A stretch of DNA of 26,267 bases. Source: JBMOKU01 sp049324315 (lineage in GTDB: Bacteria; Bacillota; Clostridia; Peptostreptococcales; Thermotaleaceae). Below the pieces are notes generated by a model. The model saw only the letters and a list, made by a program, of their open reading frames with translations. It did not search any database and had not been told where the DNA came from. Position 1 is the first letter of the stretch. The number at the start of each line of letters is the position of its first letter. Below, piece after piece: positions 14,941 through 23,217 of this stretch. Where the stretch lies: positions 1 to 26,267 of the forward strand of contig JBMOKU010000001.1 of NCBI GenBank assembly GCA_049324315.1, written 5' to 3'. The position numbers and the translations under genes are program-made.

Positions 14941-14982
14941 CAAAAACAATCAGAAACAGTCATATATAATCAAAAACAATCA
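14935..14982 (+). promoter_or_regulatory. FruR operator repeats
   Basis: TATAATCAAAAACAATCA occurs twice, 30 bases apart (14935-14952, 14965-14982). A related AAACAGTCA lies between. The three AAACARTCA cores start at 14944, 14954 and 14974, so they are 10 and 20 bases apart and face the same side of the helix. Direct repeats overlapping the -10 fit a DeoR-family repressor such as the adjacent FruR. Confidence 0.65.
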
Positions 14983-15032
14983 TAAAATTTCATATAAGAT
15001 TTCTAGACTATGGTTTTGTAGGAGGAAAGCAC

Positions 15033-15788
15033 ATGTTTGCTGAGGAACGGAAATCGAGGATATTGGAAATACTGGAAGGTAAGAGCAGAGTAACCGTAAT
15101 TGAGTTGACAGAAAGTCTGAATGTGTCTGAGTCCACCATAAGACGGGACTTACAGGATCTGGAGCAGGCAGGCCTTTTGAAAAGAACCCATGGGGGAGCC
15201 GTTAAGGGAGAACACACGGGCTTTGAACCAACCATGGCAGAAAAAGAAGAAGCAAACATTGATGAAAAACAATACATCGGAGAAAAAGCCGCAGCACTCA
15301 TCGAAGATCATGATACCGTTATCCTTGATGCCGGAACAACTACATTGGAAATAGCTAAGCATATCAAAGCCAAAAACATTACCGTACTGACCAACTCCAT
15401 GCTGATCGCCTTAGAACTGTCAAAGTATAAGGATGTAGAAATCGTTGTCACTGGAGGCAACACCCGTAAAGAGACCCTTTCCATCGTTGGACCCTTTACG
15501 GATATGATGATTCAAAGTTTCAGAGTAGATAAAGCCTTTATAGGAGCAAACAGTATTACCTTACAGGATGGATGCACGACACCGAACATACAAGAGGCCC
15601 ATACGAAAAAGATGATGATTCGCTCGGCAAAGGAAGTATATGTGGTTGCAGACCACAGTAAATTTGGTAAAGTGTCCTTTGCATCCATTGTGAGATTAGA
15701 TGAAATCGATGCCATCATAACAGATGCGCAAATCGATAAGCAAACTGTTGAAAGGTTCCGTCACGAGGGTATCGAGATTCTCTATTAG
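15033..15788 (+). CDS. fruR: DeoR-family regulator of fructose utilisation
   Basis: The 251-residue protein has the DeoR N-terminal HTH (EERKSRILEILEGKSRVTVI, then VSESTIRRDLQDLEQAG and RTHGGAV; about residues 3-57). A sugar-phosphate sensor domain follows, with DAGTTTLEIAKHI, VTGGNTRKETLSIVGP and VVADHSKFGKVSFA. It lies first in an operon with 1-phosphofructokinase and the fructose PTS, so fructose 1-phosphate is the likely inducer. GGAGGAAAG precedes ATG 15033. It probably represses its own promoter through the repeats at 14935-14982. Confidence 0.92.
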   Translation: MFAEERKSRILEILEGKSRVTVIELTESLNVSESTIRRDLQDLEQAGLLKRTHGGAVKGEHTGFEPTMAEKEEANIDEKQYIGEKAAALIEDHDTVILDAGTTTLEIAKHIKAKNITVLTNSMLIALELSKYKDVEIVVTGGNTRKETLSIVGPFTDMMIQSFRVDKAFIGANSITLQDGCTTPNIQEAHTKKMMIRSAKEVYVVADHSKFGKVSFASIVRLDEIDAIITDAQIDKQTVERFRHEGIEILY

Positions 15789-15803
15789 TTTAAGGAGGAA
15801 AAA

Positions 15804-16733
15804 ATGATTACAACCGTTACATTAAATGCAGCAGTAGATAAAACCATCGAAATAGACAATTTTACCCCCGGTCAAGTAAATCGAATCATGAAAACGGAAA
15901 TGAAGGCAGGGGGAAAAGGTATCAATGTTTCAAAGGTGGTCAAAAGCCTTGGCGGAGACACCTTGTGCACAGGGTTTTTGGGAGGCGAAACGGGAGCATG
16001 GATTAACAGTCGCTTAAAAGCCATGAACATTGCATCGGATTTTGTATGGACAGATAAAGAAACCAGAACCAATATCAAAATCATTGATACCTATACAAGA
16101 CAGATTACGGATATCAATGACCAGGGAGAAGAGATCAATGCAGTGTATGTACAGCAGCTTTCTCAAAAGATAGAAGAAGCCGCAGAAAAAAGCAGTGTCA
16201 TGGTATTTTCCGGAAGTCTTCCGCAAAACATATCCCATGATATTTATAAGGATTTTGTTGCAATAGCTAAAAACAAAGGGTGTAAGACCATTGTGGATGC
16301 CAACGGACCGGCTCTGATCGAAGCTATCAAAGGTATTCCATATATGATTAAACCCAATATCCATGAATTAGAGGATACCTTTCATGTAAAAATAAATAAC
16401 GAAGAAGAGATTGCTTATCAATGTAAGAGACTACTTGATCAAGGCATAGGCATGGTTGTTGTATCCATGGGTGCCGAAGGGGTCGTCCTAGCCACAGAGA
16501 CAAAAATATGGAAGGCTGAAGCCATCCCGGTTACAGTAAAAAATACCGTGGGGGCAGGAGATACCATGGTGGCTGCCTTTGCCTACGGCATACACTGCGG
16601 CCTGGGTATTGAAGAAACACTGCGTCTGGCTGTAGCAGCATCCGCATTGACTGTAAACAACGGCAGTATACTCCATGACAAGGCAGAAGTACAAATCTAT
16701 GCAAAAAAAGTACAACTAAGGGAAATGAAATAG
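15804..16733 (+). CDS. fruK: 1-phosphofructokinase
   Basis: FruK phosphorylates fructose 1-phosphate, the product of the fructose PTS, to fructose 1,6-bisphosphate, delivering it to glycolysis. The 309-residue PfkB-family protein shows the N-terminal TVTLNAAVDKTIEI, the substrate-binding AGGKGINVSKVVKSLGG, VFSGSLP, IKPNIHELE and the catalytic NTVGAGDTMVAAFAYG. TAAGGAGG precedes ATG 15804, 15 bases after fruR. The order fruR-fruK-PTS is the usual one in Firmicutes. Confidence 0.95.
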   Translation: MITTVTLNAAVDKTIEIDNFTPGQVNRIMKTEMKAGGKGINVSKVVKSLGGDTLCTGFLGGETGAWINSRLKAMNIASDFVWTDKETRTNIKIIDTYTRQITDINDQGEEINAVYVQQLSQKIEEAAEKSSVMVFSGSLPQNISHDIYKDFVAIAKNKGCKTIVDANGPALIEAIKGIPYMIKPNIHELEDTFHVKINNEEEIAYQCKRLLDQGIGMVVVSMGAEGVVLATETKIWKAEAIPVTVKNTVGAGDTMVAAFAYGIHCGLGIEETLRLAVAASALTVNNGSILHDKAEVQIYAKKVQLREMK

Positions 16734-16752
16734 TAGAAAGGGTGTCGTAGCG

Positions 16753-17196
16753 TTGGAAATTGTAGAAATGTTGGATAAAAAATTAATGAACTTAGACCTG
16801 AAAGCGAAAGATAAGACAAGTGTAATTGAAGAATTAGTAGATATGTTGGTAAAGGAGGGATATGCACTTTCCAAGGAGACGGTTTTAAAGGCTGTTATGG
16901 AAAGGGAAGCAACAGCGAGTACCGGAGTAGGCATGGGAATAGCCATACCCCATGGGAAATCCAATGGTGTTACAAAACCAAGTATTGTATTCGGTAAATC
17001 AAAAGCAGGAATTGATTTTGAGTCTTTAGACGAACAGCCAAGCTATATGTTCTTCTTAATCACTGTGCCGGAAGATTCAGCCAGTGAACATTTAAAAGCA
17101 CTTAGTCAGCTGTCTCGAAGACTGATGAACAAGGATGTAAGAAAGCAATTGATGGAAGCAGAAACCACCGAAGAAGTCTATAAGGTGTTTATGTAA
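16753..17196 (+). CDS. Fructose PTS enzyme IIA
   Basis: The 147-residue protein is a stand-alone fructose/mannitol-type IIA. The phosphoryl-accepting histidine is His67 in ATASTGVGMGIAIPHGKS. It takes phosphate from HPr and passes it to the IIB domain of the next gene. Many fructose permeases are IIABC fusions; here IIA is a separate gene, followed by IIBC after 38 bases. The start is TTG 16753, after AAAGGGTG at a rather long spacing; no better start is in frame nearby. Specificity for fructose is inferred from fruK and fruR upstream. Confidence 0.9.
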   Translation: MEIVEMLDKKLMNLDLKAKDKTSVIEELVDMLVKEGYALSKETVLKAVMEREATASTGVGMGIAIPHGKSNGVTKPSIVFGKSKAGIDFESLDEQPSYMFFLITVPEDSASEHLKALSQLSRRLMNKDVRKQLMEAETTEEVYKVFM

Positions 17197-17234
17197 CAAA
17201 TCCAAAAAAATAAAAAAAGTAAAGGGGGATTCAA

Positions 17235-18596
17235 ATGAAATTAGTAGCAATTACTTCATGCCCGACAGGTATAGCACATACCTATATGGCAGCAGAAGCA
17301 TTGGAAAATGCAGCTAAGGAGAAAGGCGTTCCAATCAAAATAGAGACTCAGGGCTCTGTGGGCGTCGAAAATGAACTTACGGAAAAAGAAATTGCAGAAG
17401 CTCACGCAGTTATTATTGCGGCTGGTGCAAACGTATCCAAGGAAAGATTTGAGGGAAAAGCGATATTAGAAATACCTGTCTCTGAGGCTATCAAAGCACC
17501 TCAAGAGGTGATTGAAAGAGCATTAAAATTGGAGAAAAAGGATTATCAGAAAAAAGTAGAAGACATTAAGAAAAACAGAAGTGAGGAAAGAACCGGCGTA
17601 TTTAAGCATTTAATGACAGGGGTATCCTTTATGCTGCCATTGGTCGTAGCCGGAGGTATAGCGATTGCTCTTTCCTTTATATTCGGTATAGAGGCATTTA
17701 AAGAAGAAGGAACCTTGGCTGCTGCCCTGATGCAGATAGGTGGAGCTTCCGCATTTGGCTTGATGGTACCGATTTTAGCTGGATATATTGCATTCTCTAT
17801 TGCGGATAGACCTGGTTTAGCTCCGGGTTTAATTGGTGGAGCCATTGCTTCTCAAATTGGAGCTGGATTTTTAGGTGGACTAATAGCAGGTTTATTAGCA
17901 GGTTATACCGTTGATTTCTTAAAGAAAAATATAAAATTACCAAGGGGATTTGAAGGCTTAATGCCTATACTAGTTTTACCGCTATTATCTTCTTTATTTG
18001 TTGGATTATTAATGATTTACGTAATAGGTATACCGGTAAAAGGAATCATGGATGTTATGACGGCATGGCTCCAGGGCTTAAGCGGAACAAATGCGTTATT
18101 ATTGGGAGCAATTCTTGGTGCAATGATGGCATTTGACATGGGTGGTCCTATTAATAAAACAGCATATACCTTCGCTGTAGGTCTTTTAGGATCCAATGTT
18201 TTCGAACCACAAGCGGCAGTCATGGCAGCGGGTATGACACCACCTTTAGGGCTAGCTTTAGCAACCGTTCTATATAAAAACAAGTTCTCAAAGGGTGAGA
18301 TTGAAGCAGGAAAAGCAGCTTGGGTAATGGGTATCTCATTTATCACGGAAGGCGCCATCCCATTTGCGGCAGCAGATCCACTAAGAGTCATCCCTTCTAT
18401 CATGACAGGTTCAGCGGTTGCCGGAGCCCTTTCCATGGTATTTAAAGCAACATTGAGAGCACCTCACGGAGGAATTTTCGTACTGCCAATACCAAATGCA
18501 GTAGGAAATTTAGGGGGGTATGTAGTGGCAATTGCAGCAGGTACCATAGTGACAGCATTGATGGTAGGTTTGTTAAAGAAAAAAATAACAGAGTAA
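17235..18596 (+). CDS. fruA: Fructose PTS enzyme IIBC
   Basis: This permease brings fructose in as fructose 1-phosphate. The IIB domain (about residues 1-100) has the phosphocysteine Cys9 in MKLVAITSCPTGIAHTYMA. After a charged linker, the IIC domain starts near residue 120 (GVFKHLMTGVSFMLPLVVAG) and carries about nine membrane segments. Hallmarks are FSIADRPGLAPGLIGG, MMAFDMGGPINKTAYTFAVG, ISFITEGAIPFAAADPLRVI and APHGGIFVLP. At 453 residues it lacks only the IIA domain, which is encoded immediately upstream. ATG 17235 has AAAGGGGG. A hairpin follows before the HPr gene. Confidence 0.95.
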   Translation: MKLVAITSCPTGIAHTYMAAEALENAAKEKGVPIKIETQGSVGVENELTEKEIAEAHAVIIAAGANVSKERFEGKAILEIPVSEAIKAPQEVIERALKLEKKDYQKKVEDIKKNRSEERTGVFKHLMTGVSFMLPLVVAGGIAIALSFIFGIEAFKEEGTLAAALMQIGGASAFGLMVPILAGYIAFSIADRPGLAPGLIGGAIASQIGAGFLGGLIAGLLAGYTVDFLKKNIKLPRGFEGLMPILVLPLLSSLFVGLLMIYVIGIPVKGIMDVMTAWLQGLSGTNALLLGAILGAMMAFDMGGPINKTAYTFAVGLLGSNVFEPQAAVMAAGMTPPLGLALATVLYKNKFSKGEIEAGKAAWVMGISFITEGAIPFAAADPLRVIPSIMTGSAVAGALSMVFKATLRAPHGGIFVLPIPNAVGNLGGYVVAIAAGTIVTALMVGLLKKKITE

Positions 18597-18612
18597 GATA
18601 GGTATATGAATG

Positions 18613-18645
18613 ACAGAATAGGGAAAAATCTCTATTCTGTTGTTT
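18613..18645 (+). terminator. Weak hairpin between IIBC and HPr genes
   Basis: ACAGAATAG / CTATTCTGT with a ten-base loop is followed by TGTTTT. It could be a partial terminator or an RNA-processing site that sets the HPr level relative to the permease. Confidence 0.5.
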
Positions 18646-18668
18646 TGTAGAAGAGGAGGAAGTAAAAA

Positions 18669-18932
18669 ATGGTAAAAAAGATGGTAACGATTAAAAATCC
18701 TACGGGGTTACATGCCAGACCGGCTACCCTGCTTGTTAAAGAAGCATCCAAGTATAAAAGTCATATAAGCCTTATACATGGCAGTAATGAAGCCAATGCA
18801 AAAAGTGTCATGGGTATTATGTCCATGGGATTAACAAAAGGAAGCGAAGTAGAAATCAAAGTTGAAGGAATCGATGAAGCAGAAGCATTAAATGGAATCG
18901 TAGCATTATTTGAATCAAACTTTGGAGAGTAG
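18669..18932 (+). CDS. ptsH: HPr phosphocarrier protein
   Basis: HPr carries phosphate from enzyme I to the PTS IIA domains. The 87-residue protein has the active His15 in PTGLHARPA with Arg17. Ser46, in NAKSVMGIMSMG, is the site HPr kinase uses for carbon catabolite control. Both being intact indicates a regular HPr rather than a Crh-like paralogue, even though it lies in the fructose operon without enzyme I. An alternative start at 18681 would shorten the N-terminus, but numbering from ATG 18669 puts His15 and Ser46 exactly where the family has them. GAGGAGGAAG precedes it. Confidence 0.93.
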   Translation: MVKKMVTIKNPTGLHARPATLLVKEASKYKSHISLIHGSNEANAKSVMGIMSMGLTKGSEVEIKVEGIDEAEALNGIVALFESNFGE

Positions 18933-18978
18933 GGAATAGGAAATCAAAGACTTTGTTGAAAAGATTCACGAATAGAAT

Positions 18979-19017
18979 GGGTGGGATGATTGAAAAATTA
19001 TCCCATCCTTTGTTTTT
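18979..19017 (+). terminator. Terminator of the fru operon
   Basis: GGGTGGGAT (from 18980) pairs with ATCCCATCC with one wobble, and is followed by TTTGTTTTT. Confidence 0.75.
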
Positions 19018-19080
19018 AACGGTAAAGCATGAAAAGCATGGAATAATAATTAAAATATTCTAAATATTTAAAAAATATAC

Positions 19081-19109
19081 TTGCAAAAGATAGGCAAGTT
19101 GTATATAAT
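19081..19109 (+). promoter_or_regulatory. Promoter of the candidate small RNA
   Basis: TTGCAA (19081-19086), a 17-base spacer and TATAAT (19104-19109) form a strong promoter. No protein-coding gene follows before the terminator at 19292-19348. Confidence 0.75.
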
Positions 19110-19116
19110 AATAATA

Positions 19117-19348
19117 TCAAAAGATAAACATAGACTAATTACAGAAGGGAATGATTCCACCAGAAACCTAGAGGTTGACTTCAGAAGATACATCAAGATG
19201 AAGGAGTGATTCCACCAAAAGCGTAAAGTATTAACCCAAATATAAGACAGCAAGGGAGTGTGAGTCCACCAAAGTGAGCATAGATAATCAAAAAGTATAG
19301 ACAGCGCTTTATTCTAGAAATTAGAAGGAGCGCTGTCTATACTTTTTT
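19117..19348 (+). ncRNA. Candidate small RNA with three CCACCA modules
   Basis: A strong promoter and a very strong terminator bracket about 230 bases without a credible gene. Inside are three related modules: GGGAATGATTCCACCA (19147-19162), GGAGTGATTCCACCA (19203-19217) and GGGAGTGTGAGTCCACCA (19254-19271). Their 3' ends are 55 and 54 bases apart, while the intervening sequence is not conserved. Each pairs a purine GGA with UCC in a tiny stem and leaves ACCA at its 3' side. A regulatory RNA with repeated C-rich or GGA-type binding sites is likely. I do not recognise a known family. Confidence 0.6.
19292..19348 (+). terminator. Strong terminator of the candidate small RNA
   Basis: AAAGTATAGACAGCGCT (19292-19308) pairs exactly with AGCGCTGTCTATACTTT (19329-19345). 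T residues continue to 19348. Confidence 0.88.
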
Positions 19349-19417
19349 GTTCTTTATTCAAAGTAATGATCAGTATAAAGATCCACACTCCGACAAAAGA
19401 ATGTATTTTCTTCTGTA

Positions 19418-19441
19418 GGGGACGGTCTCTGCACCGTCCCG
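19418..19441. repeat. GGGGACGGT hairpin
   Basis: GGGACGGT (19419-19426) and ACCGTCCC (19433-19440) are perfect inverted repeats with a six-base loop. They share the GGGGACGGT sequence with the left end of the MITE at 294. It is probably a degenerate or solo member of the same dispersed repeat family. Confidence 0.5.
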
Positions 19442-19521
19442 CAAAACCAAATATCATTTTAAAAGCGTGAATCTATACTTAACAGAAAAAGAAATTAAAA
19501 CAAAAAAATTTTTTAAAAGCA

Positions 19522-19550
19522 TTGACTAAATATTCGAAAAATAATAAAAT
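19522..19550 (+). promoter_or_regulatory. Promoter of serA
   Basis: TTGACT (19522-19527), a 17-base spacer and TAAAAT (19545-19550) precede the T-box leader. Confidence 0.75.
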
Positions 19551-19559
19551 ATACAACAA

Positions 19560-19797
19560 TTACACATTGTAACAGCTGTGAAGGGTAATAGTAAATAATG
19601 GGTTGCTTTCAGAGAGTCGGCGGTAGGTGTGAGCCGATAGCAGCAGTTATTGAATCCGACCTGAAGCTGCATAGGGGTAAAACCTATGCCGGAAAGTTCC
19701 GTTAACAATAGCGAGGCCGTATAGACGGCAAAGCAGGGTGGCACCACGGGATATAATCTCCGTCCTTGACAGGTAAGTCAAGAGCGGAGTTTTTTTA
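19560..19797 (+). ncRNA. Serine T-box leader of serA
   Basis: The T-box sequence AGGGTGGCACCACGGG is at 19735-19750. Stem I includes AGAGAGTCGG and GTGTGAGCCGATAG. The specifier region TTGAATCC-G places serine codon TCC at 19655-19657, exactly as in the serS leader. The terminator stem CTCCG-CTTGAC / GTCAAG-CGGAG with a T run ends at 19797. Uncharged tRNA-Ser would switch serA on. Confidence 0.95.
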
Positions 19798-19861
19798 TTA
19801 GAAAACGCTTTCACGCTGTAAAGATTTAAACCATTAAAGTATAAAATAGGGGGAGTTTATG

Positions 19862-21454
19862 ATGGAAAACAGAAAGCGGGTCATTATTACAGAACGCATG
19901 GATGAGGAGGGCATCAAGCTCTTAAAACAGGAAGTGGATGTGGATGTATGCTTTCACATTCCCAGAGAAGAACTCCTGGCGAAAATCCATGAGTATGATG
20001 GTCTCATCGTACGCAGTGTTACAAAAGTAGATAGAGAACTGATGTCTCTAGCCAAAAAGCTGAAGGTGGTCGGTAGAGCAGGAAATGGGACGGACAATAT
20101 TGATATTGCAGCAGCTACCGAAAAAGGGATTATTGTGGCCAATACACCGGAAAGCAATACCATGTCGGCTTGTGAGCTGAGCATCGGACTGCTGCTTGCT
20201 CAATCAAGAAATATCCCACAGGCCAATACCTACTTGAAATCAGGAAAATGGGCCAGAAGTCCATTTCAAGGGGTGGAGGTTTATAATAAGACCCTGGGGA
20301 TCATCGGATTAGGAAGGATTGGGTCTTTGGTAGCTGTAAGAATGAATGGCTTTGGCATGAAGGTTATTGCCTATGATCCTTATATATCAGACGAAAGGTT
20401 TGTTCGCTTTGGCGCTGAGAAGAAGGATACCTTAGAAGAGCTTATCAAAGAATCTGATTTTATTACTGTCCATACGCCGAAAACCAAGGAGACCTTGGGG
20501 ATGATCGGTGAGAAAGAGATCGAAATGATGAAGGATGGGGTGCGCATCGTCAATGCTGCCAGGGGAGGAATCGTTCAGGAGAAGGCATTATTAAAGGGAT
20601 TGAAAGAAGGGAAGATTGCCAGTGCAGGTCTGGATGTTCATGAACAGGAGCCGGCTGAGAACAATCCTCTTTTCGAATTGGATAATGTCATCGTGACACC
20701 TCATATCGGAGCAGATACTGCAGAAGCCCAGCAGAATGTAGGGCTTACCATTGCAAAGCAGGTACTCAATGCCCTTCGTGGAGAAGTGGTGCCTAATGCT
20801 GTCAATTTACCTGCACTTCATCGAGATGAGCTTTCCGTGCTGCAGCCATATGTTGATTTAATGGAAAAGCTGGGAAAACTATATTATCAGCTTCATCAAG
20901 AGCCTGTTGATTTTGTGGAGATCAGCTATTGGGGAAATATAGCAGCTCAGGATATAGAAATGGTCAATATTGCCTTTATCAAAGGGTTATTGGAAACTGT
21001 GGTAGAGGATAAGGTAAACTATGTAAATGCAAGACTGCTGCTGGAGCAAAGAGGCATCCCTCTACAGGTGAAAAAGATTCAAGAAGGATTTGACGGATAT
21101 ACAGACTATATCTCCGTGAAGATTAAGAATAAGACAGGGGAGTTTGTGATTTCAGGAAACCTTTCATCAAAGAGAGAGGCCAGGATCGTGGGAATCAATG
21201 GATACGAGGTGGATGTGAATCCAAGTGAGCATATGCTGTTCATACAAAATGTAGACGTACCCGGTGTTATAGGGAACATTGGTACGATGCTGGGTAAGGA
21301 AAAAATCAACATTGCCACCATGCAGGTAGGAAGGCATCAGCGGGGAACCAAGGCCATGATGATTCTCAATGTGGATGACGAAGTATCCAATGAAACCCTG
21401 GAAAAGCTTATGCAGGTTGAGAATGTTTTATGGGCAAAGGGTGTAAAAATATAA
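19862..21454 (+). CDS. serA: D-3-phosphoglycerate dehydrogenase (long form with ACT domain)
   Basis: SerA oxidises 3-phosphoglycerate to 3-phosphohydroxypyruvate, the first step of serine synthesis. The 530-residue protein is the long type. It has a split substrate domain, a Rossmann NAD domain (GIIGLGRIGSLVAVRM, about residues 145-160), active-site RGGIVQEKAL, DVHEQEP and VIVTPHIGADT. An intervening ASB-type domain follows. A C-terminal ACT domain (VDVPGVIGNIGTMLGKEKIN; about the last 75 residues) commonly binds serine for feedback control. Two ATG codons are adjacent (19859 and 19862); the second has the better distance from GGGGGAG. No serC or serB is nearby. Expression is under the serine T-box. 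Confidence 0.96.
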   Translation: MENRKRVIITERMDEEGIKLLKQEVDVDVCFHIPREELLAKIHEYDGLIVRSVTKVDRELMSLAKKLKVVGRAGNGTDNIDIAAATEKGIIVANTPESNTMSACELSIGLLLAQSRNIPQANTYLKSGKWARSPFQGVEVYNKTLGIIGLGRIGSLVAVRMNGFGMKVIAYDPYISDERFVRFGAEKKDTLEELIKESDFITVHTPKTKETLGMIGEKEIEMMKDGVRIVNAARGGIVQEKALLKGLKEGKIASAGLDVHEQEPAENNPLFELDNVIVTPHIGADTAEAQQNVGLTIAKQVLNALRGEVVPNAVNLPALHRDELSVLQPYVDLMEKLGKLYYQLHQEPVDFVEISYWGNIAAQDIEMVNIAFIKGLLETVVEDKVNYVNARLLLEQRGIPLQVKKIQEGFDGYTDYISVKIKNKTGEFVISGNLSSKREARIVGINGYEVDVNPSEHMLFIQNVDVPGVIGNIGTMLGKEKINIATMQVGRHQRGTKAMMILNVDDEVSNETLEKLMQVENVLWAKGVKI

Positions 21455-21465
21455 AACAAATGCAA

Positions 21466-21498
21466 AAAATAAGCCGGAGAGAATTTCGGCTTATTTTT
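21466..21498 (+). terminator. Terminator of serA
   Basis: AATAAGCCG / CGGCTTATT with a ten-base loop is followed by a T run. Confidence 0.85.
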
Positions 21499-21611
21499 CT
21501 TTATGCTGTAAATACTATACACTGTTGGGGAGAATAATTGATAAAAACATTTCATATACATCAGTAATTCAGTATAATGGAGATATCCAAAACATATACA
21601 GGGGGATGGCG

Positions 21612-23111
21612 ATGAAGAAGGTTATTGCAGTAATTTTGATTGGAGTACTTGTTTTAGTTGGATGTACGGGTAAGCAAGAGGAGATAAAAACTCAAGAAAC
21701 TTTGATTGTCGATGATTATAATCAGATTGATATCCATAAGATAAATAACTATGATATAGACGTTCAGTTTGATCCAAAGAAAGCAAAGCTGGAAGTGAGA
21801 CAGCGGGTAGACTATATCAACCAGGAAGCCGTACCGCTGGATGCAGTGTATTTTCACTTGTATCCCAATGCTTTTAAAAAAGAAGAAAGTGCCCCCTTCC
21901 TATTTGATGATTTCCAAAATGCCTATCCAGAAGGCTTTGTGCCAGGGTTCATTGAAGTTACATCTATCATGGTCAATGATCAAGATAGCCGCAGTGAACT
22001 GATGGGTAAGGGAGAGACCATCATGAAGATCGTGCTGCCGCAGGTTTTGCAGCCGGGTCAGCGGGTGAATATTGAAATGCGCTATTTCGTTCAGCTTCCA
22101 CCGGCTCAAGAGCGATTTGGCTATGGAGAGAGTACCTTTAACTTTGGGAATTGGTATCCCGTAGCAGCGGTTTACGATGAAAGCGGTTGGAACCTAGATC
22201 CTTATTACCCCATCGGAGACCCTTTTTACAGCGATACCAGCAACTATCATATAACCATCGAGGCACCGAAGGAGTTTATTATTGCAGCTTCCGGAAATAT
22301 CCTAGAGAATACGGAAAAAGATAAAAATAGGATATGGGAGATAGAAGCTAAATTGATGCGGGATTTTGCCTGGGTAGCCAGCGAGGATTTTGAAGTAGAA
22401 GAAAGGGAAGTAGAAGGAACAATTCTCAAGATGTACTATATCAAGGATTGGTCCCTAAGAAATGATATTAAAGAATTTGCAGCGGATGCAGCAGAGAATT
22501 CCCTAAAGATATTTAACAAGGCCTTTGGAAAGTATCCCTACGGACAGTATTCCGTTGTACAAACCAATTTTCCCAGCGGCATGGAATATCCCGGAATCGT
22601 GTTTATCGGCAAGCAGTATTATGCCAAAAACGAAAAAGAATACCTCGAAACCGTTATCGTCCATGAGACCGGTCACCAATGGTGGTATGGTGTCGTGGGA
22701 AATGACGAGATCGATGAAGCCTGGTTGGATGAAGGCCTGACAGCATATTCCGAAGTAGTTTATGCCATGGAGAAATATGGAGAAGAAGAGGGGCAGACCT
22801 ACCATCAGTATGAAAATGAGGATATGTATAGAGAAATGGAGCAGAATCTGAAAGATGTCATCGTACTAAAATCTTTGGATCAGTTTGACAACTGGTATGA
22901 CTATGGTCCGCTGGTATACAGCAAGGGAGCTGTATTCGTTAACCAGCTCTATAAAAAATACGGGAAAGAAACATTGTACGATATCTTTAGCGCCTATTAT
23001 GATGCTTATCGATTCAAGATTGCCACCACCAATGATTTCCAGAATATATGTGAACAGGTGACAGGTGACGATCTAGATAGTCTTTTTAATGAGTGGCTTC
23101 TAGCCCAATAA
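21612..23111 (+). CDS. Surface lipoprotein M1-family metallopeptidase
   Basis: The 499-residue protein starts with a lipoprotein signal (MKKVIAVILIGVLVLVGC), Cys18 being the lipid anchor, so it acts outside the cell. The zinc site of gluzincin peptidases is complete: H351-E-T-G-H355 and Glu374 in NDEIDEAWLDEGLTAYSE. SGMEYPGIVF near residue 323 corresponds to the GAMEN-type exopeptidase motif of family M1. It probably trims peptides at the cell surface. ATG 21612 is six bases after GGGGG; in-frame ATGs at 21606 and 21525 are less likely because the first overlaps that site. The gene has its own promoter-like TATAAT near 21575 and its own terminator. Confidence 0.9.
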   Translation: MKKVIAVILIGVLVLVGCTGKQEEIKTQETLIVDDYNQIDIHKINNYDIDVQFDPKKAKLEVRQRVDYINQEAVPLDAVYFHLYPNAFKKEESAPFLFDDFQNAYPEGFVPGFIEVTSIMVNDQDSRSELMGKGETIMKIVLPQVLQPGQRVNIEMRYFVQLPPAQERFGYGESTFNFGNWYPVAAVYDESGWNLDPYYPIGDPFYSDTSNYHITIEAPKEFIIAASGNILENTEKDKNRIWEIEAKLMRDFAWVASEDFEVEEREVEGTILKMYYIKDWSLRNDIKEFAADAAENSLKIFNKAFGKYPYGQYSVVQTNFPSGMEYPGIVFIGKQYYAKNEKEYLETVIVHETGHQWWYGVVGNDEIDEAWLDEGLTAYSEVVYAMEKYGEEEGQTYHQYENEDMYREMEQNLKDVIVLKSLDQFDNWYDYGPLVYSKGAVFVNQLYKKYGKETLYDIFSAYYDAYRFKIATTNDFQNICEQVTGDDLDSLFNEWLLAQ

Positions 23112-23119
23112 ATATGGAT

Positions 23120-23157
23120 AAAACCGCAGGAAGATTAATCCTGTGGTTTTTATTTTT
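23120..23157 (+). terminator. Terminator of the M1 peptidase gene
   Basis: AAAACCGCAGGA pairs with TCCTGTGGTTTT (one G-T pair), followed by a T-rich tail. Confidence 0.8.
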
Positions 23158-23217
23158 GCATTTCATTAATATAGATAGTAGTAAAGGTTATATAGATAAT
23201 GAAAAGGGGGAGAAGAT

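Noticed and set aside
14935..14982. CRISPR-like repeat array
   Set aside because: Only two full copies 30 bases apart with AT-rich content, directly on a promoter; operator repeats fit, and no cas genes are present. No CRISPR array was seen elsewhere in the window.
17546..17845. Long minus-strand frames opposite membrane-protein genes (also 4716-5099 and 18017-18436)
   Set aside because: They are shadows caused by the codon bias of Gly/Ala-rich membrane proteins and have no ribosome sites.
19151..19277. Three mini-frames in the small RNA (MIPPET, then GTG-initiated IPPKA and SPPK versions) that could be proline-stalling leader peptides
   Set aside because: The purine runs touch the start codons, leaving no workable spacing, and the third copy is shifted by two bases. 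The RNA-level repeat explains the similarity better.
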